Positions 1 through 7,625 of a stretch of DNA of 62,262 bases are shown piece after piece. The DNA lies in assembly GCF_014174495.1 (NCBI RefSeq), contig NZ_JACJHR010000054.1, forward strand, positions 1 through 62,262, read 5' to 3'. The translations under genes were made by a program, and so were the position numbers. Position 1 is the first letter of the stretch, and every line of letters begins with the position of its first letter. Origin of the DNA: Amycolatopsis echigonensis. GTDB lineage: Bacteria > Actinomycetota > Actinomycetes > Mycobacteriales > Pseudonocardiaceae. Below the pieces are notes generated by a model. The model was not told the DNA's origin and ran no database searches. It saw nothing but the letters and a program-made list of their open reading frames with translations.

Positions 1-171
1 CGTTTCTCCCCGTCCCCCTGTCCTGAGCTCGTGTGCGGTGGGGGCACCCCGAAGCTGAGTGTGACTACGGCGCGGGGGTGGTGTGGGTGCTTGGTGAGTT
101 GGTTGCGTCGGCTGCGGTTGCGGCGGGGACTCATAGGGAAGCGTTGCGCGCCAACGATCTCAGCTACCAGG

Positions 172-1740
172 TCAGCTCCACCGGAGCGCGATCAGCTGGG
201 TGAGCAGGGCGAGCCGGACGTCGGGGTCGTCGAGGTTCAGCGGGACCAGTTCCAGCAGTCGTTTCATTCGGTACCGCAACGTGTTCGGGTGAATCCGCAG
301 CCGTTCCGCGGCGGCGCGGGGGTCGCCGGGGTGGCGGAGCCATTCGTACAGAGTGTCGACGTACCCGGCGTTGCTCGCTTCGTCGTGCGCCCGCAGCACG
401 CCGAGCGGGCCGAGTTCGGACACCCGTGCCGCCGCTGCCCCAGCTGCGGCACGGTGCAAAACCAGCGCGGTCCAAGCCTCGTCGTAAGCCACCACGCGAC
501 CGTCGACCAGTCCCGCCCGCAGCAGTCCCAGCGCTTCGTCAGCTTGGGCTCGCGACGCGGCCAGCGCAGTCGGATCGCCCGGCGCACCCGCTGCCGCGCG
601 CGGCAGCCCGCCCCGGCGAGACGCGGGTTGGGCGAGCAGCGCCTCCCGCAGTTCCGGCCAGCCGCCCTCGCCGGGACGATCCGGCACCACGACGTACAGC
701 AGCCCGCCCAAGTCAGCCGCGACCGGACGCCGTCCGAAACCTTGCGAAATCCGTTCCAGCAACGCCAGCAACAACCCCTCCGCGTCCCGGCTGTCACCAC
801 CGCTGACGTCGACGACTACGACTCGGTGCGGCTCGTCGGACAGGTCCAGTTCGGCGACCACCCGGCGCGGCGGGACCTGTCCTTCCAAGACCGCGCGCAA
901 CAGTTCGGCGGAAGCCCGGCGCTGGGCGTCGGTGTGCGCGCGCCGCCGCAGCAGATGCAGTGCGACCACCGGGGCCGCGTCCGCGAAAGCCGCCGCGCGT
1001 TCCTCCGAGACCGGGCCCGGGACGACGGCCCACATCGAGCCCAGCAGTTCGCCGCCCATCCGGATGGGCACGATCAACCGCGGCAGGGTGCCGTCGCGCT
1101 GGGCTGGGACGAAGATCGTTTGCCTGCCGCGGGAAAGCTCGCGGAAAACGCCGCGCGAACGGAACCGGGCCAGGACGTCGTCCGGGATGCGGCGGCCCAT
1201 GATCGTCGCCACGCGCGCCGGGTCGGTGAGGTCCTGGCGCGCGGAGTAGGCGAGGACGCGCGAGTTGGTGTCCTCGATCGTCACCGACGCGTCGACCACC
1301 GCGGCCACGGCGTCGGCGAGCCGGAAAAGATCGCCGGAACCAGGGTCGCCGCCTTCTTCGAGTGCTTCGGATTCGTCGGCGAGCGCGTCCAGGACCGTGC
1401 GCAACAGCCAGACCAGCTGAGCCCACGATGTCGCCGCGTGCACTTGGATCAACGCGATCCCAGCCGACTTCGCCGCGCGCCGCACCGACTGTTTCGCGGC
1501 CAACGGCGGTTTCAGCAACACCGCTGCCGCACCTTGCCCGGCGCTCACCCGGATGAGCGCAGCGGCATCGGCCGACTCGATCGTGGCGACGCCCAGCACC
1601 AGGTCACCGGCCGCGATGGCCGACTCCGCGCCCGGCTCGGCGATCACCACGTCGCCGACCGCCGGACAGTCCTCCGGCACCAGAAGCGCGTGGAGCAGCG
1701 TGGGACCGACCCGGTCCACCACGCTGCGCACCGAAACCAC
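172..1740 (-). CDS. PucR-family transcriptional regulator
   Basis: A 522-residue cytoplasmic regulator. The last ~45 residues contain the helix-turn-helix typical of PucR/CdaR C-terminal domains (motif HPNTLRYRMKRL near residue 490). The N-terminal half resembles the PucR ligand-sensing region and the middle a GGDEF-like/GAF-like linker. The reading frame stays open to 2163, but the upstream residues are Arg/Pro/Ser-rich and look non-coding. I place the start at GTG 1740, preceded by GGAGGT. PucR proteins usually activate purine, proline or amino-acid catabolic genes. The ligand cannot be read here and no catabolic partner is adjacent. It is divergent from the VOC gene at 1848, which may be its target. 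Confidence 0.85.
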   Translation of the reverse strand: MVSVRSVVDRVGPTLLHALLVPEDCPAVGDVVIAEPGAESAIAAGDLVLGVATIESADAAALIRVSAGQGAAAVLLKPPLAAKQSVRRAAKSAGIALIQVHAATSWAQLVWLLRTVLDALADESEALEEGGDPGSGDLFRLADAVAAVVDASVTIEDTNSRVLAYSARQDLTDPARVATIMGRRIPDDVLARFRSRGVFRELSRGRQTIFVPAQRDGTLPRLIVPIRMGGELLGSMWAVVPGPVSEERAAAFADAAPVVALHLLRRRAHTDAQRRASAELLRAVLEGQVPPRRVVAELDLSDEPHRVVVVDVSGGDSRDAEGLLLALLERISQGFGRRPVAADLGGLLYVVVPDRPGEGGWPELREALLAQPASRRGGLPRAAAGAPGDPTALAASRAQADEALGLLRAGLVDGRVVAYDEAWTALVLHRAAAGAAAARVSELGPLGVLRAHDEASNAGYVDTLYEWLRHPGDPRAAAERLRIHPNTLRYRMKRLLELVPLNLDDPDVRLALLTQLIALRWS

Positions 1741-1847
1741 AGCTACCTCCAGCGCTTCTGACGTTCTTGCTGGAACGGTAGAAGACTGCGCCGGTTTCGC
1801 CACCCGCGGCACTAGATTAGGGCGATCGGGACGGAGCGGAGGACCGG

Positions 1848-2228
1848 ATGGGCATTCAAGGCGTGCACAAGATCCTGGTCGAGGTGACCGACCTGCAGCG
1901 CGCGAAGACGTTCTGGAGCGAGATCGCGGGGTTCGAAGTGACCACCGACGTGCCCTACGACGACCAGGGCAACCGCTGGGTCGAACTGACCTCGCCGGAC
2001 GGGACGATCTTCGTGCTGAACGTGGTGCCGGAGGTCGGCCGCGGAAGCCGTCCGGAGCTGCCGACCGCCGGTTATTTCTTCTACGCCGACGACGTGGAGC
2101 GCACCTACCGCGAGTTGTCCGCCAAAGGAGTGGATTTCCCGGCGAAACCGGAGAAGCAGCCATGGGGCTGGTGGGCGATGTTCACCGACTCGGAAGGGAA
2201 CCGGTTCGCTCTGCAGCAGCGCGAGTGA
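1848..2228 (+). CDS. VOC-superfamily (glyoxalase/bleomycin-resistance-like) protein
   Basis: A 126-residue single-domain vicinal-oxygen-chelate protein. It shows the beta-alpha-beta-beta-beta pattern and ends in the usual VOC segment (DSEGNRFALQQ). Members bind metal or small molecules as lyases, dioxygenases or resistance proteins; the substrate here is unknown. The ATG is preceded by GGAGGA, and a TAGATT-like -10 element lies about 30 bp upstream. The 3' end overlaps the convergent membrane-protein gene by 47 bp, so both transcripts are antisense to each other there. Confidence 0.85.
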   Translation: MGIQGVHKILVEVTDLQRAKTFWSEIAGFEVTTDVPYDDQGNRWVELTSPDGTIFVLNVVPEVGRGSRPELPTAGYFFYADDVERTYRELSAKGVDFPAKPEKQPWGWWAMFTDSEGNRFALQQRE

Positions 2229-2757
2229 ACACCGTGGACCACGGCTTGAAGTACGACACCAGTGTCGCCAGCAAAAGCAGCGTCAGCCCGACACTCATCG
2301 CCCCCGTGCCCGACACCGCGCTCGCACCGACGATCTCGCCGCGCGACGCCTGCTCGCCGTGCTCGACGAAAGACGGGACCACCAGCAGGTTTCCGCCGGC
2401 GAACAGGGCAAGCGTCGCCAGCAGCTTCCACAGCACCCAGTGGTAGCGCACCAGCTTCCACTTCGTGCCGAGCCCGAGCACGACCCCGGTGGCCAGGGCG
2501 AGCAGGCTGGCCGGGAAATAGAGCGTCCCGGCGAGCACCCCGGCGATGACGTTCGCGCTGCGCGTGGTCACCGGGTCGAAGTCGGCGATCGCGAGAATGC
2601 TGCACACCAGCACCGCGAGTTCGGCTCCGATCCAGCCGACCGACGTGACGACGTGGCCGAACAAGAACCACTTCCGGGTCGCCGGCCGCATTCTCCAGTC
2701 CATAGGCCTGAGCGTGCGCCGCGGAGCGGGGTCGCGTCGTCCGTCAGTGCTCGGCAT
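2182..2757 (-). CDS. Small integral membrane protein (DUF2269-like)
   Basis: A 191-residue protein with about four hydrophobic helices: around residues 28-45, 55-80, 95-112 and 135-155. A Lys/Arg-rich loop sits between helices, and a WIGAE segment in the first helix is typical of DUF2269-type membrane proteins. Function is unknown. The start at ATG 2757 has a weak AGGA site; ATG 2703 (MDWRM) is an alternative that would drop an Arg/Pro-rich tail. It overlaps the VOC gene tail to tail and is divergent from metY. Confidence 0.7.
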   Translation of the reverse strand: MPSTDGRRDPAPRRTLRPMDWRMRPATRKWFLFGHVVTSVGWIGAELAVLVCSILAIADFDPVTTRSANVIAGVLAGTLYFPASLLALATGVVLGLGTKWKLVRYHWVLWKLLATLALFAGGNLLVVPSFVEHGEQASRGEIVGASAVSGTGAMSVGLTLLLLATLVSYFKPWSTVFTRAAAERTGSLPSR

Positions 2758-2874
2758 TTGTTCCTACGTCCGGGTGCGTAGGGCTCTCATCCCGTGAGAC
2801 CTGTTGGGCGTTTCGTCCGGCCTGGTTAGCGTCGGCGCCCAGCCGACCCGTTCACGACCGCTAGGAGCGAGCAC

Positions 2875-4182
2875 ATGCCGGAAGACGCCACGAGCTGGTC
2901 CTTCGAGACCAAGCAGATCCACGCGGGGGCGGCGCCCGACCCGACCACCGGCGCCCGCGCGACGCCGATCTACCAGACGACCTCGTACGTCTTCCGCGAC
3001 ACGCAGCACGGGGCGGATCTGTTCAGCCTCGCCGAGCCCGGCCACATCTACACGCGCATCAACAACCCGACTCAGGACGTGCTGGAGCAGCGCGTCGCCA
3101 CTCTCGAAGGCGGCGTCGCCGGGCTCGCGTTCGCTTCCGGCTCGGCGGCGGTCACCGCGGCGATCCTGACCCTGGCCAGCGCGGGCGACCACTTCGTCAC
3201 CAGCCCGTCGCTGTACGGCGGCACTTACAACCTGTTCCACTACACGCTGCCGAAGCTCGGCATCGAGGTCACCTTCATCGACGACCAGGACGACGCGGAG
3301 CAGTGGCGGGCCGCGGTCCGGCCGAACACCAAGCTGTTCTTCGCCGAGACGCTGGCCAACCCGAGCAGCGCCGTCCTCGACATCCGCAAGGTCGCCGACG
3401 TCGCGCACGAAGCCGGGGTCCCGCTGGTCGTGGACAACACGGTGCCGACGCCGTACCTGGTTCGCCCGATCGAGCACGGCGCGGACATCGTCGTGCACTC
3501 GGCGACCAAGTACCTCGGCGGTCACGGAACGGCGGTCGCCGGTGTGCTGGTCGACGGCGGCACCTTCGACTTCGGCAAGGACCCGGCCCGCTTCCCGGGC
3601 TTCAACGAGCCCGACCCGAGCTACCACGGTCTCAAGTACTGGGAGGCGCTCGGCCCGGGCGCGTTCGCGGCCAAGGCGCGCGTGCAGATCCTGCGCGACA
3701 CCGGCGCGGCGATCGCCCCGCTGAACACCTTCCTCATCCTGCAGGGCATCGAGACGCTCTCGCTGCGGCTGGAGCGGCACACCGCCAACGCGCAGGCTCT
3801 CGCGGAATGGCTGGAAGAGCGCGACGAGGTCGAGAAGGTCTACTACGCCGGTCTGCCGTCGAGCCCGTACCACGCGGCGGCGCAGAAATACCTGCCGCGC
3901 GGCGTCGGCGCGGTGCTGTCGTTCGAGCTGCGCGGCGGCGTCGAGGCGGGACGGAAGTTCGTCGACGGCACCGAACTGCACAGCCAGCTGGTGAACCTCG
4001 GCGACGTCCGCAGCCTGATCGTGCACCCGGCCTCGACCACGCACAGCCAGCTCGGCCCCGAGGAACAGGTCGCCGCCGGCGTCACGCCGGGCCTCGTGCG
4101 GCTCGCCGTCGGACTGGAAGGAATCGAGGACCTGAAGGCCGACCTCGAGGCGGGCTTCCGGGCCGCCAAGGCGGCGCTGTGA
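2875..4182 (+). CDS. metY: O-acetylhomoserine sulfhydrylase
   Basis: A 435-residue PLP enzyme of the Cys/Met metabolism family that makes homocysteine from O-acetylhomoserine and sulfide in the cytoplasm. The N-terminal block (ETKQIHAG, ATPIYQTTSYVF) and the PLP-lysine motif SATKYLGGHG (K212) are diagnostic. The length of ~435 residues fits metY better than the ~390-residue cystathionine enzymes. The ATG follows a GCTAGGAGC ribosome site. The stop codon overlaps metX by four bases, so the two are translationally coupled and work in sequence. I looked for a SAM riboswitch in the ~115-bp leader and did not recognise one. Confidence 0.95.
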   Translation: MPEDATSWSFETKQIHAGAAPDPTTGARATPIYQTTSYVFRDTQHGADLFSLAEPGHIYTRINNPTQDVLEQRVATLEGGVAGLAFASGSAAVTAAILTLASAGDHFVTSPSLYGGTYNLFHYTLPKLGIEVTFIDDQDDAEQWRAAVRPNTKLFFAETLANPSSAVLDIRKVADVAHEAGVPLVVDNTVPTPYLVRPIEHGADIVVHSATKYLGGHGTAVAGVLVDGGTFDFGKDPARFPGFNEPDPSYHGLKYWEALGPGAFAAKARVQILRDTGAAIAPLNTFLILQGIETLSLRLERHTANAQALAEWLEERDEVEKVYYAGLPSSPYHAAAQKYLPRGVGAVLSFELRGGVEAGRKFVDGTELHSQLVNLGDVRSLIVHPASTTHSQLGPEEQVAAGVTPGLVRLAVGLEGIEDLKADLEAGFRAAKAAL

Positions 4183-5306
4183 CGGATCCCGGCGCGAGTC
4201 CCCCGCCCGTCACCGGCGCGTGGCGGGCAGGGGACCCACCCGGCAGACGGCACTGGTCCACCGGCCCCGGCGCACTCGCGCTGGAGGCCGGTGCGACCCT
4301 GCCCAGCTACACCCTCGCGTACGAAACGTGGGGAACGCTCAACTCCGACGGGTCCAACGCCGTCCTCGTCGAGCACGCTCTCACCGGCGACAGCCACGCC
4401 GCCGGCCCCGCGGAACCCGGGCATCCGAGTCCCGGATGGTGGGACGGCCTGATCGGCCCCGGCAAGGCTTTCGACACCGACGAACTGTTCGTCGTTGCCC
4501 CTAACGTCCTAGGCGGCTGTCAGGGCTCGACCGGACCGTCCTCGCCCGCGCCGGACGGCGAGGCGTGGGGCAGCCGATTCCCGACCCTGACCGTCCGAGA
4601 CCAGGTCAACGCCGAAGCTGCACTCGCGGACGCACTCGGCATCGAACGCTGGGCCGCGGTCGCCGGCGGTTCGATGGGTGGGATGCGCGCCCTCGAATGG
4701 GCAGTAAGTCAACCCGAACGGGTGGCCTCCGCGCTCGTTCTCGCTTCGACCGCCCGCGCGTCCGCCGAGCAAATCGCCTGGGCCGCACCGCAACTGCACG
4801 CGATCCGAGGCGACCTGGCCTGGCGCGGCGGCGACTACTACGCCGCAGCCGAAGGCCCTTACCGAGGACTGGGCGTGGCCCGGCGGATCGCGCACGTGAC
4901 TTACCGCTGCGAACCCGAACTGGAGACGCGTTTCGGGAACCGTCCGCAGCAAGACGAGGATCCGCTGGCCGGCGGCCGGTTCGCGGTCGAGTCCTATCTG
5001 GACCATCACGCGGACAAGCTCGCCCACCGCTTCGACGCGGGTTCCTACGTGGTGCTCACCGAATCCATGAACACCCACGACGTCGGACGCGGCCGGGGCG
5101 GGGTAGCTGCCGCCTTGAGCCGGGTCACCGCGCGCACCGTGGTCGCCGCGGTGGACAGCGACCGGCTTTACCCGCCATACCAATCGCACGAGATCGCGGC
5201 GGGTGTCGGCGCCGAGGCCACGGTGCTGGCTTCGCCGTACGGCCACGACTCGTTCCTCATCGAGACCGAGCAGATCGCGGCGCTGGTCAAGTCCCTGCTG
5301 GGCTGA
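4179..5306 (+). CDS. metX: Homoserine O-acetyltransferase
   Basis: A 375-residue alpha/beta-hydrolase-fold acyltransferase that acetylates homoserine, giving the substrate of the upstream sulfhydrylase. The nucleophile elbow is GGSMGG (S165); the Asp in DSDRLYPP (D328) and the His in YGHDSF (H356) complete the triad. The family signature NVLGGCQGSTGPSS is present. The GTG start overlaps the metY stop in a GTGA junction. The longer open frame upstream is only metY read out of frame. The gene ends just before a long inverted repeat. Confidence 0.95.
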   Translation: MTDPGASPPPVTGAWRAGDPPGRRHWSTGPGALALEAGATLPSYTLAYETWGTLNSDGSNAVLVEHALTGDSHAAGPAEPGHPSPGWWDGLIGPGKAFDTDELFVVAPNVLGGCQGSTGPSSPAPDGEAWGSRFPTLTVRDQVNAEAALADALGIERWAAVAGGSMGGMRALEWAVSQPERVASALVLASTARASAEQIAWAAPQLHAIRGDLAWRGGDYYAAAEGPYRGLGVARRIAHVTYRCEPELETRFGNRPQQDEDPLAGGRFAVESYLDHHADKLAHRFDAGSYVVLTESMNTHDVGRGRGGVAAALSRVTARTVVAAVDSDRLYPPYQSHEIAAGVGAEATVLASPYGHDSFLIETEQIAALVKSLLG

Positions 5307-5323
5307 CCTCGCCCGCCGGACGT

Positions 5324-5376
5324 TCCGTGAAGGACTCCTTGAGGGAATCAGATTCCCTCAAGGAGCCCTTCACGGA
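5324..5376. terminator. Long near-perfect inverted repeat between convergent genes
   Basis: Two 26-base arms (5324-5349 and 5351-5376) differ at one position and are separated by a single A. They lie between metX and the convergent SGNH-hydrolase gene. An RNA hairpin here could terminate both transcripts, although neither strand has a T-tract. The arms spell an in-frame-looking TCCTTGAGGGAATC core. The cruciform-like design is longer than usual terminators, so a repeat-element origin is possible. Confidence 0.7.
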
Positions 5377-5399
5377 CTTCGATCCGGCCCTGCGAATGG

Positions 5400-6212
5400 T
5401 CAGCCGATAGCCGAGGTCAACGGCGAGTAATACCCGCCCCGCTGCCCGGCGGCGGTCGGGTGGTACGACTCGTCCACCGGCCAGGTCAAGCTGTGCAGGT
5501 AGTCGCTGGCCGCCGAGCAGATGTTGTGCCCGTCGAACGCCGGCCGGACGTCCACGAACTTCCCGCCGGCGGCGGAAACCCGGGACGAAATCACCGAAGC
5601 GAGCGTGTCCGCGCCGGAGTTGATCGCCGACCGCTTGGTGTCGCTCAGCCCGACGTTGCACGATCCGGGCACGGTGTAGAACCGCGGATAGGACAGCACG
5701 ACCAGCTGGGCTGCGGGGGCCTTGCTCTTGGCCGCCGAGTACACCTTGTCCAGCAGCCCGGGCAGGGTGTTCTGGACGTAGGTCTTGGCGGTGTTGACCC
5801 GGTCCACACAGGTCTGGTCGGTTCCCAGCGTGCAGGTCTTGATCACGTCGGTGAACCCGGCGTCGTTGCCGCCCACGGTGAGCGTGATCAAGGTGGCGTT
5901 GGACGGCATCGAGCTGATCTGGGTCAGCACGTCGCTGGTCTTCGCGCCCGAGCAGGCGAGGAAGCTGAAGGTGGTGCCGGAGTGGGCGTTGGCCCACAGC
6001 TGGCCGTACGCGTTGGCACTGCGTTTGCAGCTGCCGGAATCGCCGTAGCTCCCGGCGCCCACTCCGGAGGAGTAGGAGTCGCCGAGCGCGACGTAGTTTT
6101 GCGACGCAGCGCTCGCACCGGTGGCGAAGCCGAGCGAGGCAGCGAGAGCGACCCCCAGGGCCGCGCACATCCGAAGGACGCGTCGTGATGGTTGACGGGT
6201 GTTTGCAGCCAT
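5400..6212 (-). CDS. Secreted SGNH/GDSL-family hydrolase (lipase/esterase)
   Basis: A 270-residue exported esterase. Residues 1-35 form a Sec signal peptide with an Arg-rich start, a hydrophobic core and an ASAA cleavage region. Block I is GDSYSSG (S46), block III is GGNDAGF, and block V carries the His in SYHPTAAG (H251). Six cysteines after the signal peptide suggest disulfides, as in Streptomyces secreted SGNH lipases. The ATG has a GACAGGAG ribosome site. A perfect 14-bp palindrome lies 30 bp upstream. It converges on metX across the 5324-5376 inverted repeat. Confidence 0.93.
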   Translation of the reverse strand: MAANTRQPSRRVLRMCAALGVALAASLGFATGASAASQNYVALGDSYSSGVGAGSYGDSGSCKRSANAYGQLWANAHSGTTFSFLACSGAKTSDVLTQISSMPSNATLITLTVGGNDAGFTDVIKTCTLGTDQTCVDRVNTAKTYVQNTLPGLLDKVYSAAKSKAPAAQLVVLSYPRFYTVPGSCNVGLSDTKRSAINSGADTLASVISSRVSAAGGKFVDVRPAFDGHNICSAASDYLHSLTWPVDESYHPTAAGQRGGYYSPLTSAIG

Positions 6213-6241
6213 AGGTCACTCCTGTCGTGACAGCTTGACGC

Positions 6242-6255
6242 GGTAAAGCTTTACC
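6242..6255. promoter_or_regulatory. 14-bp perfect palindrome upstream of SGNH hydrolase
   Basis: GGTAAAGCTTTACC is perfectly palindromic and ends 30 bp before the SGNH start codon on the minus strand. That is where an operator overlapping the core promoter would sit. The cognate regulator is unknown. Confidence 0.5.
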
Positions 6256-6328
6256 AGGTGCAATCCCCACGAGACACCCCTGAAATCCGGGTGCGTCCAC
6301 TTGGCTCAAGCAGGAAGTAGGACGGTAA

Positions 6329-6344
6329 GTTAGCGTTCGCTAAC
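6329..6344. promoter_or_regulatory. TetR operator, autoregulatory site
   Basis: GTTAGCGTTCGCTAAC has 7-bp perfect arms around TT and lies 15 bp before the tetR start. Two close variants stand in front of the carboxylase operon at 7566 and 7594, which links this regulator to that operon. Confidence 0.8.
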
Positions 6345-6359
6345 CGAGGGACCTACTAT

Positions 6360-6956
6360 GTGCGGATGTCGGCGAATTCCCTCCCACTGGTGAACGGCGC
6401 GAAGCCGAACAGGCGGGAACAGATTCTCTCCGCCGCCGCCGAGCTGTTCGCCCATCACGGTTTCCACGGCGTCGGCATCGACGACATCGGCGCGGCCGTC
6501 GGCATCTCGGGCCCCGCGCTGTACCGGCATTTCCGCAGCAAGGACGCGATCCTCGGGGAAATGCTCAACTCGATCAGCCACTACCTGCTCGAAGGCGGCA
6601 CCGCGCGCGCCGAGGCGGGCGGCACTCCGGACGAGCTGCTGGCCGCGCTCGTGCGGTTCCACGTCGACTTCGCGCTCGAGCATCCGGCGCTCATCACCGT
6701 GCAGGAGCGCAATCTCGCGAACCTCACCGACGGTGACCGGAAACAGGTGCGCGCGCTTCAGCGCCAGTACGTCGAGGTGTGGGTGCGGGCGATTCGCGAA
6801 GCTGTGCCCGGTCTCGGCGAACGCCAGGCGCGGTCGGCGGCACACGCCGTGTTCGGCTTGATCAACTCGACGCCCTACAACCGCCATCTCGGTGACGGCG
6901 CGCTCGCCGATCTGCTGTGCCGTCTCGCGCTGGGTGCGCTGTCCGCGGCGGGCTGA
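6360..6956 (+). CDS. TetR-family repressor of the adjacent acyl-CoA carboxylase operon
   Basis: A 198-residue TetR protein. The N-terminal helix-turn-helix (about residues 25-60; VGIDDIGAAVGISGPALYRHF) matches the type used by actinobacterial fatty-acid and branched-chain catabolism repressors. The C-terminal ~130 residues form the ligand pocket, presumably for an acyl-CoA. I prefer GTG 6360, which is well spaced from GAGGG; ATG 6366 is the alternative. Three copies of a shared palindrome (6329, 7566, 7594) support autoregulation and control of the operon at 7626. Its role is comparable to that known for mycobacterial BkaR-type regulators; that equivalence is inference. Confidence 0.9.
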   Translation: MRMSANSLPLVNGAKPNRREQILSAAAELFAHHGFHGVGIDDIGAAVGISGPALYRHFRSKDAILGEMLNSISHYLLEGGTARAEAGGTPDELLAALVRFHVDFALEHPALITVQERNLANLTDGDRKQVRALQRQYVEVWVRAIREAVPGLGERQARSAAHAVFGLINSTPYNRHLGDGALADLLCRLALGALSAAG

Positions 6957-7008
6957 GGCCGCGATCCGGGGTATCCCGCCGGCCGCCGGTCTGGTGTTTG
7001 ATAGGCAC

Positions 7009-7506
7009 GTGACCGCGGACCGGAGCGAAGGCGAGCAGCGGCTCGTCGAGAAGGCGCAGCGCGCGCTCGTCGCCATCAGCCTTGGCGAGGACACGGAGGC
7101 GCTGGAAGAGGTCACGCCCTCGTCCGGGGAGCCCGCCGAACGCGACGAGGAAACCAAAGAGCTGATGCTGCTGCTCTTCGGCGAGTGCAGCGCGATGGTG
7201 TCCACCCTCGGCGACGGCGGCACCGCCCCGGTCAAGGTGCAGGTTTTCGACGAGGCGGGCGAAGAGGTTTCGATCGACCAGGCCGACCCGCCGGTCCGCA
7301 CCGCGGTCCGCACGCTGCTCGCCGAGGTGCACGGCAACACCGCCGCCGCGCGCGAGCAGGTCGAGATCGCGTTGGCCAGCGCCGCCCCGAACGAGGTGGA
7401 CAGCCTTCTGCTGCAGGCGCTGCGCTGGACGATCCGGCTGTCGGTCGAATGCCTCGAACGGGATCTGCCGGTGGCCGGCTGGATCTCCGACGCCGTCGCG
7501 GGCTGA
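7009..7506 (+). CDS. Conserved-looking hypothetical protein
   Basis: A 165-residue, acidic, mostly helical soluble protein with no recognised motif. The frame is open from 6892, but the upstream part overlaps tetR and reads like non-coding sequence. GTG 7009 follows a TTTGATAGG stretch that could be a -10 element, so the message may be leaderless. Codon third positions are strongly G/C, supporting coding. It lies between tetR and the carboxylase operon, and the two operators at 7566-7609 are downstream of it. A role linked to that cluster is possible but not shown. Confidence 0.7.
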   Translation: MTADRSEGEQRLVEKAQRALVAISLGEDTEALEEVTPSSGEPAERDEETKELMLLLFGECSAMVSTLGDGGTAPVKVQVFDEAGEEVSIDQADPPVRTAVRTLLAEVHGNTAAAREQVEIALASAAPNEVDSLLLQALRWTIRLSVECLERDLPVAGWISDAVAG

Positions 7507-7565
7507 CTGTTCCCTCTTTCACCCGGTCGCGTGGCCGGGTGCTTCGTGCTGGGCTGGACAGCCGC

Positions 7566-7581
7566 GTTAACGAGCACTAAC
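7566..7581. promoter_or_regulatory. TetR operator 1 of the carboxylase operon
   Basis: GTTAACGAGCACTAAC matches the consensus GTTARCGnnCRCTAAC shared with the site in front of tetR. It lies 45 bp upstream of the first carboxylase start codon. Confidence 0.8.
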
Positions 7582-7593
7582 ATCTCCGGCGGA

Positions 7594-7609
7594 GTTAACG
7601 ACCGCTAAC
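7594..7609. promoter_or_regulatory. TetR operator 2 of the carboxylase operon
   Basis: GTTAACGACCGCTAAC is the second copy. It is 28 bp centre to centre from operator 1 and ends 16 bp before the start codon. Such spacing would allow two dimers to block the promoter. Confidence 0.8.
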
Positions 7610-7625
7610 GTCTCGACGGAGAGCC

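Noticed and set aside
31..1761. 576-codon plus-strand open frame over the PucR gene
   Set aside because: Arg/Gln/His-rich translation with no SD; it is the antisense shadow of PucR, whose motifs and GTG with GGAGGT are clear.
2758..2874. SAM riboswitch before metY
   Set aside because: The leader has no recognisable SAM-II or SAM-IV core; only ~115 bp with weak stems are present.
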